A stretch of DNA of 64,000 nt from CAIVPM01 sp964477265 (GTDB taxonomy: Bacteria; Bacteroidota; Bacteroidia; Chitinophagales; Chitinophagaceae). The position numbers were made by a program, and so were the translations under genes. Positions within the stretch are counted from its first letter, which is position 1, and each line of letters opens with the position of its first letter. Shown in pieces: positions 1-8,865 of this stretch. The stretch spans positions 1 to 64,000 of the forward strand of contig CAYZDJ010000002.1 in assembly GCA_964477265.1 (NCBI GenBank), read 5' to 3'. The notes under the pieces were generated by a model that was not told the origin of the DNA, searched no databases, and was given only the letters and a program-made list of their open reading frames with translations.

Positions 1-206
1 GTTGAGAGTTCTATTTTATTTTAATACAATCAAATTATTTTAAACAACTTCATTGCATAAAACTACATATTGTATTTTTTTATATCAGCTATTTTTTATA
101 TGGCTGCAAAAAATGCAGGTGATAGTTTTGTTTATATTCTATTTTATAAATGGCATATAAATGAAACACATAGCAATTAACTTCGATAAAAAATTTAATA
201 CACACC

Positions 207-1376
207 ATGTCAAACAATCTCTCTTCTCAATTTTTATTAAACCCAGATATTACTTTTTTAAACTTTGGTTCTTTTGGTGCTTGCGTAAAACCAGTGTTTC
301 AAAAGTATCAGCAACTGCAACTTGAAATGGAACAGGAGCCTGTACAATTTATAACTGTAACGGGTTTGCAGCTTTTAAAGGAAAGCAGGGAAGCTTTAGC
401 AAAGTATATTAATTGCCATGCCGATGATGTGGTGTATGTAACCAATCCAAGCTATGCGGTAAATGTTATTGCAAAGAGTTTTGATTTAAAGAAAGACGAT
501 GAAGTTTTAACAACCAATTTAGAATATGGTGCCTGCGATAAAACCTGGAGCTATTACTGTGAAAAAGTTGGGGCAAAATATGTTCGCCAGCAAATAGCAT
601 TTCCATTAACTACAAAAGAAGATTTTGTAGAACAATTTTTTAAAGGAGTAACTGCAAAAACAAAACTCATTTTTATAAGCCATATAACAAGCACAACTGG
701 TTTAAGATTGCCAGTTGAAGAAATTTGTGCAATGGCAAAGCAAAAAGGAATTTTAATTTTTATTGATGGTGCACACGCACCTGCACAAGTAGAAATTGAT
801 TTACAAAAATTACAAGTAGATATTTATACAGGTGCTTGCCACAAATGGATGATGACACCTAAAGGCAGCAGTTTTTTATATGTAAAAAAAGAGCATCAGC
901 ATTTATTTGATCCATTGGTTGTAAGCTGGGGTTATAAGGCTTTGTTTCCTTCTCAATCGCAGTTTTTAGACTATCATCAAATGAATGGAACGAGGGATTA
1001 CACAGCTTTTTTAACTATACCAACTGCAATTGATTTTATGCAACAAAATAATTGGAATAATGTTGCAGCACAATGCAGGGAGCTTACAAAAGCCAATGCC
1101 AGCAGTCTTTGCAGCGTTTTAAAGTCTCAACCTTTATGCCCAATTAATGATGATTTTTTGGTGCAATTGTATAGTGCCAGCATTAAAACAAATGAACCTG
1201 AAAAACTGAAAGAATTACTTTACGCAAAATATAAAATTGAAATTCCTGTAATGAGGCATTTTGATAAAGTTTACCTGCGATACAGCATACAGGCATTTAA
1301 TTCACAACAAGATTTAGATAAATTATTTGAAGCTTTAAAAGAAATTATTGCCACAACCAATTTAATAGAAGCATAA
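207..1376 (+). CDS. PLP-dependent aminotransferase class V family protein
   Basis: A fold-type I pyridoxal-phosphate enzyme of the class V branch, closest by eye to isopenicillin-N epimerase-like and cysteine desulfurase-like proteins. The cofactor aspartate lies in IDGAHAP (Asp187) and the Schiff-base lysine in TGACHKW (Lys213). The 389-residue length fits the family and there is no signal peptide, so it should be cytoplasmic. The substrate cannot be told from sequence; there is no cysteine-bearing active-site loop obvious enough to call it a desulfurase. The gene stands alone behind about 200 bases of AT-rich DNA with no visible gene, and a lipoprotein gene follows closely. Confidence 0.85.
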   Translation: MSNNLSSQFLLNPDITFLNFGSFGACVKPVFQKYQQLQLEMEQEPVQFITVTGLQLLKESREALAKYINCHADDVVYVTNPSYAVNVIAKSFDLKKDDEVLTTNLEYGACDKTWSYYCEKVGAKYVRQQIAFPLTTKEDFVEQFFKGVTAKTKLIFISHITSTTGLRLPVEEICAMAKQKGILIFIDGAHAPAQVEIDLQKLQVDIYTGACHKWMMTPKGSSFLYVKKEHQHLFDPLVVSWGYKALFPSQSQFLDYHQMNGTRDYTAFLTIPTAIDFMQQNNWNNVAAQCRELTKANASSLCSVLKSQPLCPINDDFLVQLYSASIKTNEPEKLKELLYAKYKIEIPVMRHFDKVYLRYSIQAFNSQQDLDKLFEALKEIIATTNLIEA

Positions 1377-1474
1377 TAAAATTGAGGCTTACACAATCTG
1401 CACAAGTTTTAATCGTTTTTTATATGGCAAATTCAATTACTGAAATTAATTTGCACATATCTATCAATAAAATA

Positions 1475-2722
1475 ATGTTTAGAACTGTAATGCTTGGAAC
1501 AATAATATCCATATTTCTTTTAGCTTGTGGCAGCAATGGCAATGAGGTTACAAAAAAATCTATAAAACCTGATACATCCTTTTCATTTCATCCTTTATCA
1601 AAAAGCCAGAAAGAATATTATTATGGGCAAATTACTCCATTATACAATCAACTGCTTGTAAACAGTGGGTTTAGTGGTGCAGTACTTGTTGCAAAAAATG
1701 GCGAAATTGTTTTTGAAGATTATCTTGGAGAAATAAATCATAAAACAAAAGAGTACATCAATTCATCAAGTAAGTTTCATATTGCATCGGTTTCAAAAAC
1801 ATTTACGGCTGTTGCAATTTTAAAATTAATGGAGCAAGGAAAGTTAAAATTAGATGATGATGTAAGACACTTTTTTCCTTTGTTTCCTTACGATAATATT
1901 ACAATAAAAGATTTATTGAGCCATAGGAGTGGCTTGCCAAATTATGTGCATTTAATGGATGGAAAAGTTGCTGTAACAGAAACCTATAAAGTGCGTGGCA
2001 AACGAGGCAGAATGATTACAAAACGCAGAACAATTATAAGAAAAGATAATGCAGTAAAAGAGGGGCTGATTAATAATAACGATGTATTACAGTTTTTGAT
2101 TGACAGGCATCCTGCAATGGAAGCAAGGCCAGATACAAGGTTTCATTACTGTAACACAAATTTTGCTTTACTTGCTTTAATTGTTGAAAAAGTTGCTGGC
2201 ATTGACTTTCCAACATTTATGCAACAAAATATTTTTGAACCATTGGGTATGAAAGATAGTTATGTGTTTAGCATGAAAGACACAGCCAATTATATTCCTT
2301 CTTATAAATACAATTATGTTCCTTATGGCATTGAAAAGTTGGATTGTGTTTATGGAGATAAAAACGTTTATAGTACAGTAAGAGACTTATTTCTTTGGGA
2401 TAAAGCTTTATACAGCAATACAATTGTAAGTAAAGAAACTCTAAATCTTGCCTACACACCATATAGCAACGAAAAAGCTGGTACGCATAATTACGGTTTA
2501 GGTTGGAGATTATTTACCTATCCAGATTATACAGTTCCTTACCACAATGGTTGGTGGCATGGTAATAATGCAGTGTTTACAAGGCTTACAAAGGATACAG
2601 CAACTGTTATAGTTTTAGGCAACAGGTTTAATCCACGCATTTATAAAGCCAAGCAGCTTGGTAGCGTGTTTAACAATGTAGGTGTAAGCGATACTTTGCA
2701 AACCGAAGAGTCGTTACCATAA
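1475..2722 (+). CDS. Serine hydrolase, class C beta-lactamase/penicillin-binding fold, lipoprotein
   Basis: A beta-lactamase-family (DUF/PF00144-like) serine hydrolase. The frame is open from a TTG at 1382, but the ATG at 1475 is preferred because it gives a classic lipoprotein signal peptide ending in FLLAC (lipidated Cys18). The catalytic motifs are present: SVSK (Ser105, Lys108), a Tyr-x-Asn motif in YCNTN, and an HNG motif in place of KTG near the C-terminus. A basic insert around KRGRMITKRR precedes the Tyr motif. It is probably anchored in a membrane facing the periplasm or surface and acts as an esterase, D-aminopeptidase or carboxypeptidase; true beta-lactamase activity cannot be inferred. 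Confidence 0.82.
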   Translation: MFRTVMLGTIISIFLLACGSNGNEVTKKSIKPDTSFSFHPLSKSQKEYYYGQITPLYNQLLVNSGFSGAVLVAKNGEIVFEDYLGEINHKTKEYINSSSKFHIASVSKTFTAVAILKLMEQGKLKLDDDVRHFFPLFPYDNITIKDLLSHRSGLPNYVHLMDGKVAVTETYKVRGKRGRMITKRRTIIRKDNAVKEGLINNNDVLQFLIDRHPAMEARPDTRFHYCNTNFALLALIVEKVAGIDFPTFMQQNIFEPLGMKDSYVFSMKDTANYIPSYKYNYVPYGIEKLDCVYGDKNVYSTVRDLFLWDKALYSNTIVSKETLNLAYTPYSNEKAGTHNYGLGWRLFTYPDYTVPYHNGWWHGNNAVFTRLTKDTATVIVLGNRFNPRIYKAKQLGSVFNNVGVSDTLQTEESLP

Positions 2723-2747
2723 ACTTATCTACTACTATTACTGATAA

Positions 2748-3479
2748 CTATTTTATTTTTATTAAATCTCGTATAACAACACTGGCACACACAGCACCAA
2801 AAACTGCTGGCAAGTATGAAATGGTGCCATAAGCAGATTTTTTATAATTCTTCCCATCGGTAAGCATAAGACTTTCCTTTATTGGTTTTTCAGGAGAAAA
2901 TACAACTTTAATTCCTCGCCTGATGTTGTGCTTGCGTTTTAAGGTTTTACGCACTTGCTGTGCAAATGGACAAACATCTGTTTGGCTAATGTCAACAACC
3001 TGCAACTTGGTTGGATCAACTTTTGCACCAGCACCCATACTGCAAACCATTTTCATTTTTTTGGCATAAGCCATAGATATAAAAGTAAGCTTTGGTGTAA
3101 TGCTATCAATGGCATCAATTACATAATCTGGGTTTGTGTCAAGTTGCTGCTGCACCATTTCAGGATTTACAAATTGCTTAACAACATTTAATTCCAATTC
3201 AGGGTTTATGGCTTTCAATCTTTCAGCCATTATTTCAGCTTTGCTTACTCCATGGTTGGTTGCAAGTGCTGGCAATTGCCTGTTTCTGTTGGTTGGGTCA
3301 ACAACATCTCCATCAATAATTGTCATTTTGCCTACACCACTGCGTGCTATAAATTCTGCAGCAAAACTGCCCACACCACCAAGCCCTACAATCATTACGT
3401 GACTATTGGCAAGTTTGTGCAAAGCTTCTTCTCCTATTAATAATTCTGTACGCGAAAGCCATGAAAAATCTGTTGTCAT
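2748..3479 (-). CDS. tcdA: tRNA threonylcarbamoyladenosine dehydratase (TcdA/CsdL)
   Basis: A ThiF/E1-like ATP-dependent enzyme that cyclises t6A37 of ANN-decoding tRNAs to ct6A. The nucleotide-binding loop is GLGGVGS (residues 32-38), followed by the acidic IDGD (55-58) and the NRNRQ motif (from 64) that contacts ATP in this superfamily. The DAIDSI motif near residue 122 and the GAGAKVDP segment are typical of YgdL/TcdA rather than MoeB or ThiF. Length (243 residues) is usual. It runs opposite to both neighbours. Confidence 0.9.
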   Translation of the reverse strand: MTTDFSWLSRTELLIGEEALHKLANSHVMIVGLGGVGSFAAEFIARSGVGKMTIIDGDVVDPTNRNRQLPALATNHGVSKAEIMAERLKAINPELELNVVKQFVNPEMVQQQLDTNPDYVIDAIDSITPKLTFISMAYAKKMKMVCSMGAGAKVDPTKLQVVDISQTDVCPFAQQVRKTLKRKHNIRRGIKVVFSPEKPIKESLMLTDGKNYKKSAYGTISYLPAVFGAVCASVVIRDLIKIK

Positions 3480-3550
3480 ATTATTAAACTAATTGAAACA
3501 AAATTGTATGGTAATTATATTGCATTACTATTTTTGGTAAAAATATTTTT

Positions 3551-4015
3551 ATGAAGCAAGTATTTTTGGTTGTTTTTAGTTTGATAAGCTGTGTTGTTTT
3601 TGGGCAAGTGAAAACCGATAGTATTAAAAATAATATTGATACAAGCTTTAGGTTTTATATTGATAGTTCTGGGGGCAAAAAAATATACACGCATGTTGAT
3701 ATAGAATCTGAAATAGCAGGAGGATTGCCTGTATGGAAAGCATTTCTAGTGTCTAATTTGAACATAGAAGGAGTTAGAGATTCTTTGCCAAGAAAAGTTA
3801 CGCGTAAAGGATTCAGGCAAACGGCTTTTGTGACTTTTACTGTGTGTACAGATGGAAGCATTTGTGATATTGGAGTTGAAAATGAAGTCGATCCAATTAT
3901 AAAAAATGAAGTTTTAAGGGTTATGAAAAAATCGCCAAGCTGGACTCCTGCAAGTATTAATGGCATACCTGTAAAATCAAGAAAAAAACAACCAATAACA
4001 TTTGTAATAGAGTAA
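3551..4015 (+). CDS. Small secreted protein with TonB C-terminal-like domain
   Basis: A 154-residue protein with a signal peptide (about residues 1-19, ending near FGQ) and a C-terminal half (about 85-153) that reads like the TonB C-terminal domain: a beta strand with FVTFTVCTDGSI, a helix with NEVLRVMKKSP, then W-x-PA and a final strand ending TFVIE. There is no transmembrane anchor or proline-rich stretch, so it is not a complete TonB; free periplasmic TonB-C domain proteins are common in Bacteroidota. Function unknown. Confidence 0.7.
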   Translation: MKQVFLVVFSLISCVVFGQVKTDSIKNNIDTSFRFYIDSSGGKKIYTHVDIESEIAGGLPVWKAFLVSNLNIEGVRDSLPRKVTRKGFRQTAFVTFTVCTDGSICDIGVENEVDPIIKNEVLRVMKKSPSWTPASINGIPVKSRKKQPITFVIE

Positions 4016-4022
4016 GATTAAT

Positions 4023-4991
4023 TTAGTCTAAACTTTGGTTTGCGGCAGCAGCTAGTTTTCTAATTCTATCGAACTGTGCAGGAGAAATATCGTTATAAAA
4101 ATAATAAATAGGGTCAATAGGAATACCATTTCTATGCACTTCGTAATGGCAATGTGGGCCACTGCTTAAACCAGTGCTACCAACATATCCTATCACTTCG
4201 CCACGTTTTACTTTTTCTCCTGCCCTTGCTTTTATACGCACCATGTGCCCATATAAAGTTTCAAAGCCATAGCCATGATTTATGACAACATGATTACCAA
4301 AGCCGCTTCCATTTTCTGCAGTTTTTACTGTGCCGTCTGCTGTTGCATAAATAGGCACACCGGTAGGTGCAGTAAAGTCTAACCCATTATGTGGGCGATA
4401 AATTTTTAAAATAGGATGTACACGCATTCCAAAACCACTGGCAATTCTAGTCAAATCCTTATTGCTAACAGGTTGTATAGCAGGTATGGCAAGTAAAAGT
4501 TTTTCTTTATTCTTAACTAAATTTTCAATGGTGTTATAGCTTTTGTTTTGAAAAGCCTGCCTGAGCGATAGATTGTTTAATTGATCAGTCATGGAGCTAA
4601 TCAATTTATCCTCTGATAAACTTTGAATAAGCTGTGTTTCCTTTTTTAGTTCAACATCTTTTATTCTAGCACTATCATGCACTGGCAATGCTTCAAAAAT
4701 AGAACGATAAACATTATTGTCCCTGTTTTCAAGTTCGTGCATTTTTTCTTCAAGCTGCCTTGTTCTTTCCTGTATAACAGCATAATTATCTCTTAAATCT
4801 TCGTTTTGTTTTCTTAAAATTTTTTCGTTTGGTCGTTCAGCATATCGCAAAAAAACAAGTGTAATAATAACAGCAGCAACCAATACGGCAGTAATATAGC
4901 CAAAGGTTTGAATAAGACGAACACGTAAAGGCGTTTCGTGCTTTTCGAACTTTAGCGTATGGGTATTGTAATAATATTTTACTTTTTTCAT
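4023..4991 (-). CDS. M23 family metallopeptidase (LytM-type), membrane anchored
   Basis: A peptidoglycan endopeptidase or an activator of cell-wall hydrolysis. The frame opens at 5057, but the ATG at 4991 (MKKVKYYY) puts a normal cytoplasmic segment before the single membrane helix (about residues 26-48). A coiled coil follows (about 58-90), then a C-terminal M23 domain (about 185-300) with intact zinc and catalytic residues: His201 and Asp205 in RPHNGLD, His280 and His282 in GPHCHYE. This TM-coiled-coil-M23 order is like MepM/EnvC-type proteins. The stop is 7 bases from that of the convergent TonB-C gene. Confidence 0.88.
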   Translation of the reverse strand: MKKVKYYYNTHTLKFEKHETPLRVRLIQTFGYITAVLVAAVIITLVFLRYAERPNEKILRKQNEDLRDNYAVIQERTRQLEEKMHELENRDNNVYRSIFEALPVHDSARIKDVELKKETQLIQSLSEDKLISSMTDQLNNLSLRQAFQNKSYNTIENLVKNKEKLLLAIPAIQPVSNKDLTRIASGFGMRVHPILKIYRPHNGLDFTAPTGVPIYATADGTVKTAENGSGFGNHVVINHGYGFETLYGHMVRIKARAGEKVKRGEVIGYVGSTGLSSGPHCHYEVHRNGIPIDPIYYFYNDISPAQFDRIRKLAAAANQSLD

Positions 4992-5127
4992 GTATAAAAT
5001 AAAACTTACGCAAGATAAATTATTTGAGCCTATTGAGGTAAAAATGTTTGCCTGCAAATAGTGATTTATATTTTAAGTATGATACAAACATTTACATTTA
5101 CCACTTTACCAGCTTATATAATTTTTA

Positions 5128-6513
5128 ATGCGTTTATACATTTTTTTGATTTTATTTTTTGGGTGCAGTAAACTGTTTGCTCAAAATACAGATAGTATAA
5201 GCATAAATACCAATGTTGTTGTTTCTAGCATTATTGTTACTGGTAATAAAAAAACACGCACAGAAATTATACTTCGCGAACTTTTATTTAAAAAAGGCGA
5301 CAGTATTCCTGTCTATAAAATTGCTGAAACACTTGAGCAAAGCAAGCATCAGGTTTTTAACACAACATTATTTGCAGACGTTACAATAAATATTGCCCAG
5401 GCTGGCGACAAGGCTATTGCAATAATAATAACTGTAAAAGAACGATGGTATATTTTCCCTGTTCCATATTTCAGGTTGGTTGACAGAAACTTTAACGATT
5501 GGTGGGTAAATAATAATCACAGCCTGGACAGGGTTGATTATGGAATTAAATTTTACCATAATAACTTAACTGGCAATAATGACAAGCTTACTGCAGATGT
5601 TATAACAGGGTATAGCAGGCAACTTTCAATGCGATATAACTTGCCATATATTAATAAAAGGCTTACTAATGGTATAAACATTGGTTTTACACACACCAAA
5701 CAAAAGGAAATTAACTGTGCAACGAGCAATGGCAATAAGCAACTTTTATTAAAAGCTATCAATGGTTTTCCAAGAACATTTACAAGGGTTGATGCAACGT
5801 TTACCAACAGACCCAATTTGTATTTAAGGCATAATTTCAGAGCTGCCTATACCTGGGATAATATAGATAGTTTTGTTGCCTATGTTAATCCTGATTATTA
5901 CGGCAATGCACAAACTAGCTTAAAGTATTTTGATGTTTCATATAGTCTGAACTATATTAAAACTAATTATAACGCCTATCCTACAAAAGGAGTAAGTGGT
6001 AATATTGGTGTTTATGCAAGAATTTTTAATGGGGAAAATAATTTTTTTCAGCTTAGTGCAACTGCATTGTTGGCAAAGTCGTTTAACAAAAAACTGTATA
6101 TGCGAAACAGGGTTGCAGCCACAATTAAACCGTTGTATAATGGAGCATTTATAAACGAATCTATGTTTGGCTACAATCCTTATCAGTTAAGGGGTTTAGA
6201 GTATTATGTGGTTGATGGAAAATTTGGAGCAATGCATAAATTTACTTTGGGATATAATTTGTTTGACTTTAAAGTTAAAGTACCTTATAAAAATAAATTT
6301 ATGAGCAGTATTCCATTTAAGGTTTATGCAAAAGTATATAATGATGCAGGGTATTGCTATAAGCCAAACGCAACTACTTTATTGAACAATAAAATAATGC
6401 ACACTTATGGTTTTGGCTTGGATGTATTAACAATTTATGACGTTATTTTTAAATTTGAGTATAGTTTTAATCAATTTGGGTATAGTGGATTGTTTTTTGG
6501 ATTGAGAGATTGA
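5128..6513 (+). CDS. BamA/TamA-like outer-membrane protein with one POTRA domain
   Basis: Signal peptide (about 1-19), then one POTRA-like module (about 30-105, with IIVTGNKKTRTEIILREL and a VFNTTLFADV segment) and a C-terminal Omp85-like barrel of alternating aromatic strands to residue 461. At 461 residues it is much shorter than BamA (5 POTRA) and resembles the single-POTRA surface-antigen proteins common in Bacteroidota. The role is unknown; insertion or transport at the outer membrane is inferred from fold only. Transcribed away from the M23 gene across a 136-base divergent spacer. Confidence 0.75.
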   Translation: MRLYIFLILFFGCSKLFAQNTDSISINTNVVVSSIIVTGNKKTRTEIILRELLFKKGDSIPVYKIAETLEQSKHQVFNTTLFADVTINIAQAGDKAIAIIITVKERWYIFPVPYFRLVDRNFNDWWVNNNHSLDRVDYGIKFYHNNLTGNNDKLTADVITGYSRQLSMRYNLPYINKRLTNGINIGFTHTKQKEINCATSNGNKQLLLKAINGFPRTFTRVDATFTNRPNLYLRHNFRAAYTWDNIDSFVAYVNPDYYGNAQTSLKYFDVSYSLNYIKTNYNAYPTKGVSGNIGVYARIFNGENNFFQLSATALLAKSFNKKLYMRNRVAATIKPLYNGAFINESMFGYNPYQLRGLEYYVVDGKFGAMHKFTLGYNLFDFKVKVPYKNKFMSSIPFKVYAKVYNDAGYCYKPNATTLLNNKIMHTYGFGLDVLTIYDVIFKFEYSFNQFGYSGLFFGLRD

Positions 6514-6538
6514 TATATTTGCAACCCTAAAATAAAAT

Positions 6539-6610
6539 GGTCTCATAGTTCAATGGATAGAATAGAAGTTTCCTAAACTTTAGATCCAAGTTCGATTCTT
6601 GGTGGGACTA
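6539..6610 (+). tRNA. tRNA-Arg (anticodon CCU)
   Basis: Cloverleaf folds by hand. Acceptor strands GGTCTCA and TGGGACT pair with G-U wobbles; D stem GTTC/GAAT; anticodon stem GAAGT/ACTTT around loop TTCCTAA giving anticodon CCT; T arm CCAAG-TTCGATT-CTTGG. The discriminator is A and CCA is not encoded (CCG follows). It reads the rare AGG arginine codon. A hairpin with a T tract lies directly downstream. Confidence 0.93.
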
Positions 6611-6617
6611 CCGAAAG

Positions 6618-6655
6618 AGACTTCAAGGTAAAATAGCCTTGGAGTCTTTTGTTTT
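6618..6655 (+). terminator. Intrinsic terminator after tRNA-Arg
   Basis: An 11-bp stem with one G-U pair: AGACTTCAAGG (6618-6628) against CCTTGGAGTCT (6637-6647), 8-base loop, then a T-rich tail. It overlaps the last bases of the convergent DUF2256 gene. Confidence 0.75.
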
Positions 6656-6826
6656 TATTGCCTGAAATTTCATATCTAAAGTTGTTTTTAATTTATTCAT
6701 TCTGCATTTATCGCTACAATATTTTACTTCATCCCAAACTTTTTCCCATTTTTTTCTCCAGTCAAATGGTCGTTTACAAGTAATACAAATCTTAGTTGGC
6801 AAATTTTCTTTTTTAGTCATTTTCAT
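6623..6826 (-). CDS. DUF2256 domain protein (small zinc-ribbon-like)
   Basis: A 67-residue protein with two cysteine pairs, CITCKRPF (CxxC) and KYCSDKCR, and the conserved basic-aromatic segment PFDWRKKWEKVWDEVKYCSD that defines DUF2256. Such proteins are known mainly as neighbours of photolyase/cryptochrome genes; biochemical function is unknown. Its start overlaps the stop of the upstream flavin reductase gene by 4 bases, so the two are translationally coupled. It is the last gene of the light cluster. Confidence 0.85.
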   Translation of the reverse strand: MKMTKKENLPTKICITCKRPFDWRKKWEKVWDEVKYCSDKCRMNKLKTTLDMKFQAIKTKDSKAILP

Positions 6827-7452
6827 AGCTCACTTATTTCTGTATTCACTCTTGCATAACTTAGTCTTGCAATCTTTTTTGTAGTATGATAACTGTCTAA
6901 ACCAATGCAGGTAATACTTTCAGCTTTTTCAATATCAATAAATCCATCTTCCAGCAACACATTGTCTGGTACAATAACTTTTATAATCTTTCCTATAATC
7001 AAGGTTGTGCCATTTAATTCAATATCTATTTTCTGTACAAATTCACAAGCAAATTTTATAGTGCTTTGTTCAACAAAAGGTGCAGCAATATTTTCAATGT
7101 ATTGGGAAGATAAACCAACTTCTCTAAACTCATTTTTGCCTTCATCATACTTTGCACTGCATTGGTGTGCTTGTTTATAAAAATGTGGTTGTACATGGTT
7201 GATAGTATATTGTTTGGTTGTTAAAATATTACCCAAAGTATTTTGCTTTGGCTCGTTGGGCCTTATAATAATGCCACACAATGCTGGGTTTGCACCCAAA
7301 TGAAAAAGGCTACTGAATGTGGCTAAATTTTCATTGCCTGCATTGCTTTTGGTTCCAATAAGAACAAGGCTTTTAAAGCCACCAAGCGAATTAATAAAAT
7401 TGGCTCTGTATCTTGTTTCTAAGTGTTCAATATCCTTATTGTTGTATATCAT
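6823..7452 (-). CDS. Flavin reductase family protein (FMN-binding split barrel)
   Basis: A 209-residue flavin reductase-like split barrel: FKSLVLIGTKS and NLATFSSLFHLGANPALCGIIIRP give the FMN-binding strands, and the C-terminal half holds the NGTTLIIGKI strand. It probably supplies reduced flavin or binds FMN. It sits between the photolyase-like gene and the DUF2256 gene in the light cluster, and a second, shorter paralog lies upstream (8866-9342). Partner and substrate are not predictable. Confidence 0.82.
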   Translation of the reverse strand: MIYNNKDIEHLETRYRANFINSLGGFKSLVLIGTKSNAGNENLATFSSLFHLGANPALCGIIIRPNEPKQNTLGNILTTKQYTINHVQPHFYKQAHQCSAKYDEGKNEFREVGLSSQYIENIAAPFVEQSTIKFACEFVQKIDIELNGTTLIIGKIIKVIVPDNVLLEDGFIDIEKAESITCIGLDSYHTTKKIARLSYARVNTEISEL

Positions 7453-7482
7453 TACTTTTTGTATGTTTAAGTGCAGCGATGT

Positions 7483-8586
7483 TTAATTTATGAAACTATG
7501 TAAATGTTTTTCACACTTTTTCCAATAGCTAAAAAATGAAGGGTAATAGCCAGTAACATCTTCAAAAATCCAATCTCTTTTATGTTGAATGCCTTTGTAA
7601 TGCTGGTTTGTAGGATGTTCTTTGAAATTTATTTTACAGGCATCTATATCTTCAAAAAGTTCATCAAACTCACAAACTGCCACTTGAATATTTTTTATGT
7701 TTTTAGCTAAATCTAAAGTGAACTGTATTGTTTTATTGCACACAGGATATTTTTTGAAAAAACTTGGCTCTAATAACAACACCCTATTGGCCCTAATTTT
7801 TTTATTCCAATTGCAATCTATATTATAAAAATTGTAGATGTAAGTGGGTAAATTATTGTCGAACACAAAAGAATTTGAGGCAGTAAAATTTGTTGTTAAA
7901 TTAAAGGAGATTAAGTCCTTTAAAATATCAGGGACTTCAATGTTTTCAATACTTTCATACGAAACATCTAAAAAAGTATTTGCCTGATTTGTGTAACAAT
8001 ATTTATTAATGTTGTCCTGATTTGCTAAATACTTTTTGTTACTAAAGCTACCAGCAACCCATTGCCAACTTAAAGCATTGCTTGCCCAATCTGCATCTAG
8101 TAAATAATAATACATCCATTGTGCTGGTTGTAGCCAATGACTCTTTGCAACATTACAGGCAATGCTTGCTATATACATTCGTAAATGATTGTGCATATAA
8201 CCTGTGTTGTACAATTCATTTATAGCACTATCTACTGCAGTTATAGTTGTATTGGCATCAGTAATATTTTTTGGAATTAAATGGTTACTAATATTGGGTT
8301 GAGATTGCTTAATATCTTTATTTATGTCATCTTTAAGATGAAGCCAAACTTGCTGAAAATAATCTCTCCATGCCAGTTCCTTAAGAAAGTATTCAATTTC
8401 AAAAGGTCTATAGCCTTTGGCTAAAACGCTTGCTGCCACTTGCTTTGTAGTGATTACCCCACGAGAAATATAAGGCGAAAGTTTAGTAACTGAACCATCA
8501 ATATAGTTTCGTGTTTTGCCATATTTAATAGGGTCAATTTTTTCAATCAACGTTAATATATCATCATAGTTTGTAGTAAAGTTCAT
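7483..8586 (-). CDS. Photolyase/cryptochrome-like FAD-binding protein lacking the N-terminal antenna domain
   Basis: A 367-residue protein that opens directly with the alpha-helical FAD-binding domain of the photolyase/cryptochrome family: KLSPYISRG (35-43), ELAWRDYF (70-77), YNTGYMHNHLRM (126-137), then DADWASNALSWQWVAGS and SNKKY (164-186). The usual N-terminal alpha/beta antenna domain is absent. Instead the C-terminal part (about 250-367) has an alpha/beta look, with RVLLLEPSFFKKYP, IQVAVCEFDELF and a conserved-looking YYPSFFSYWKKCE tail. The ATG directly abuts the TAA of the TIGR03643 frame upstream. Role: light-driven DNA repair or light sensing; which one is not decidable here. Confidence 0.82.
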   Translation of the reverse strand: MNFTTNYDDILTLIEKIDPIKYGKTRNYIDGSVTKLSPYISRGVITTKQVAASVLAKGYRPFEIEYFLKELAWRDYFQQVWLHLKDDINKDIKQSQPNISNHLIPKNITDANTTITAVDSAINELYNTGYMHNHLRMYIASIACNVAKSHWLQPAQWMYYYLLDADWASNALSWQWVAGSFSNKKYLANQDNINKYCYTNQANTFLDVSYESIENIEVPDILKDLISFNLTTNFTASNSFVFDNNLPTYIYNFYNIDCNWNKKIRANRVLLLEPSFFKKYPVCNKTIQFTLDLAKNIKNIQVAVCEFDELFEDIDACKINFKEHPTNQHYKGIQHKRDWIFEDVTGYYPSFFSYWKKCEKHLHSFIN

Positions 8587-8856
8587 TTATCTTTTTGAAA
8601 TTTTATTCAGTGAAATCTGGCGTTGTAGGGCACACTTAAACCTTGTTATTTCAGCACTTCTTTTATGCAAATGTTTCTGGCTCACACCCTCATTTACTCT
8701 TTTTCTTCACAAGTTAAAACTGCTTCTTTTCAGTTCTTTTCGCATTAATGCAATTACATCTTTTTCTGCAAGGTCAAATTGAAAAGCAATAGCTTCAAAA
8801 GGTGTTCTATCTTCCCAAGCCATTTCAATAATTCTATCTTTTTCTATAGGTGTCAT
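8587..8856 (-). pseudogene. TIGR03643 (DUF2805) family gene with an in-frame TGA
   Basis: The frame starts at 8856 (MTPIEKDRIIEMAWEDRTPF) and reads 49 residues to a TGA at 8707-8709. Translation in the same frame continues without another stop for 39 codons (RKRVNEGVSQKH then KCALQRQISLNKISKR) to a TAA at 8587-8589, directly before the photolyase-like ATG. In family members as I know them, SSF is followed by a hydrophobic residue and Trp-Arg-Lys-Arg-Val, so the TGA replaces a conserved TGG by one base change. TGA is an ordinary stop elsewhere here. Either a recent nonsense mutation, a sequence error, or readthrough; the family is found next to cryptochrome genes and has no known function. Confidence 0.85.
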
Positions 8857-8865
8857 TTTGAGAGT

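Noticed and set aside
3136..3440. Plus-strand open frames opposite tcdA
   Set aside because: Antisense shadows of a well-conserved gene, low-complexity composition and no start context.
8707..8709. TGA reassigned to Trp in this organism
   Set aside because: TGA ends other well-supported genes here, for example the BamA-like gene at 6511-6513, and many conserved Trp positions use TGG.
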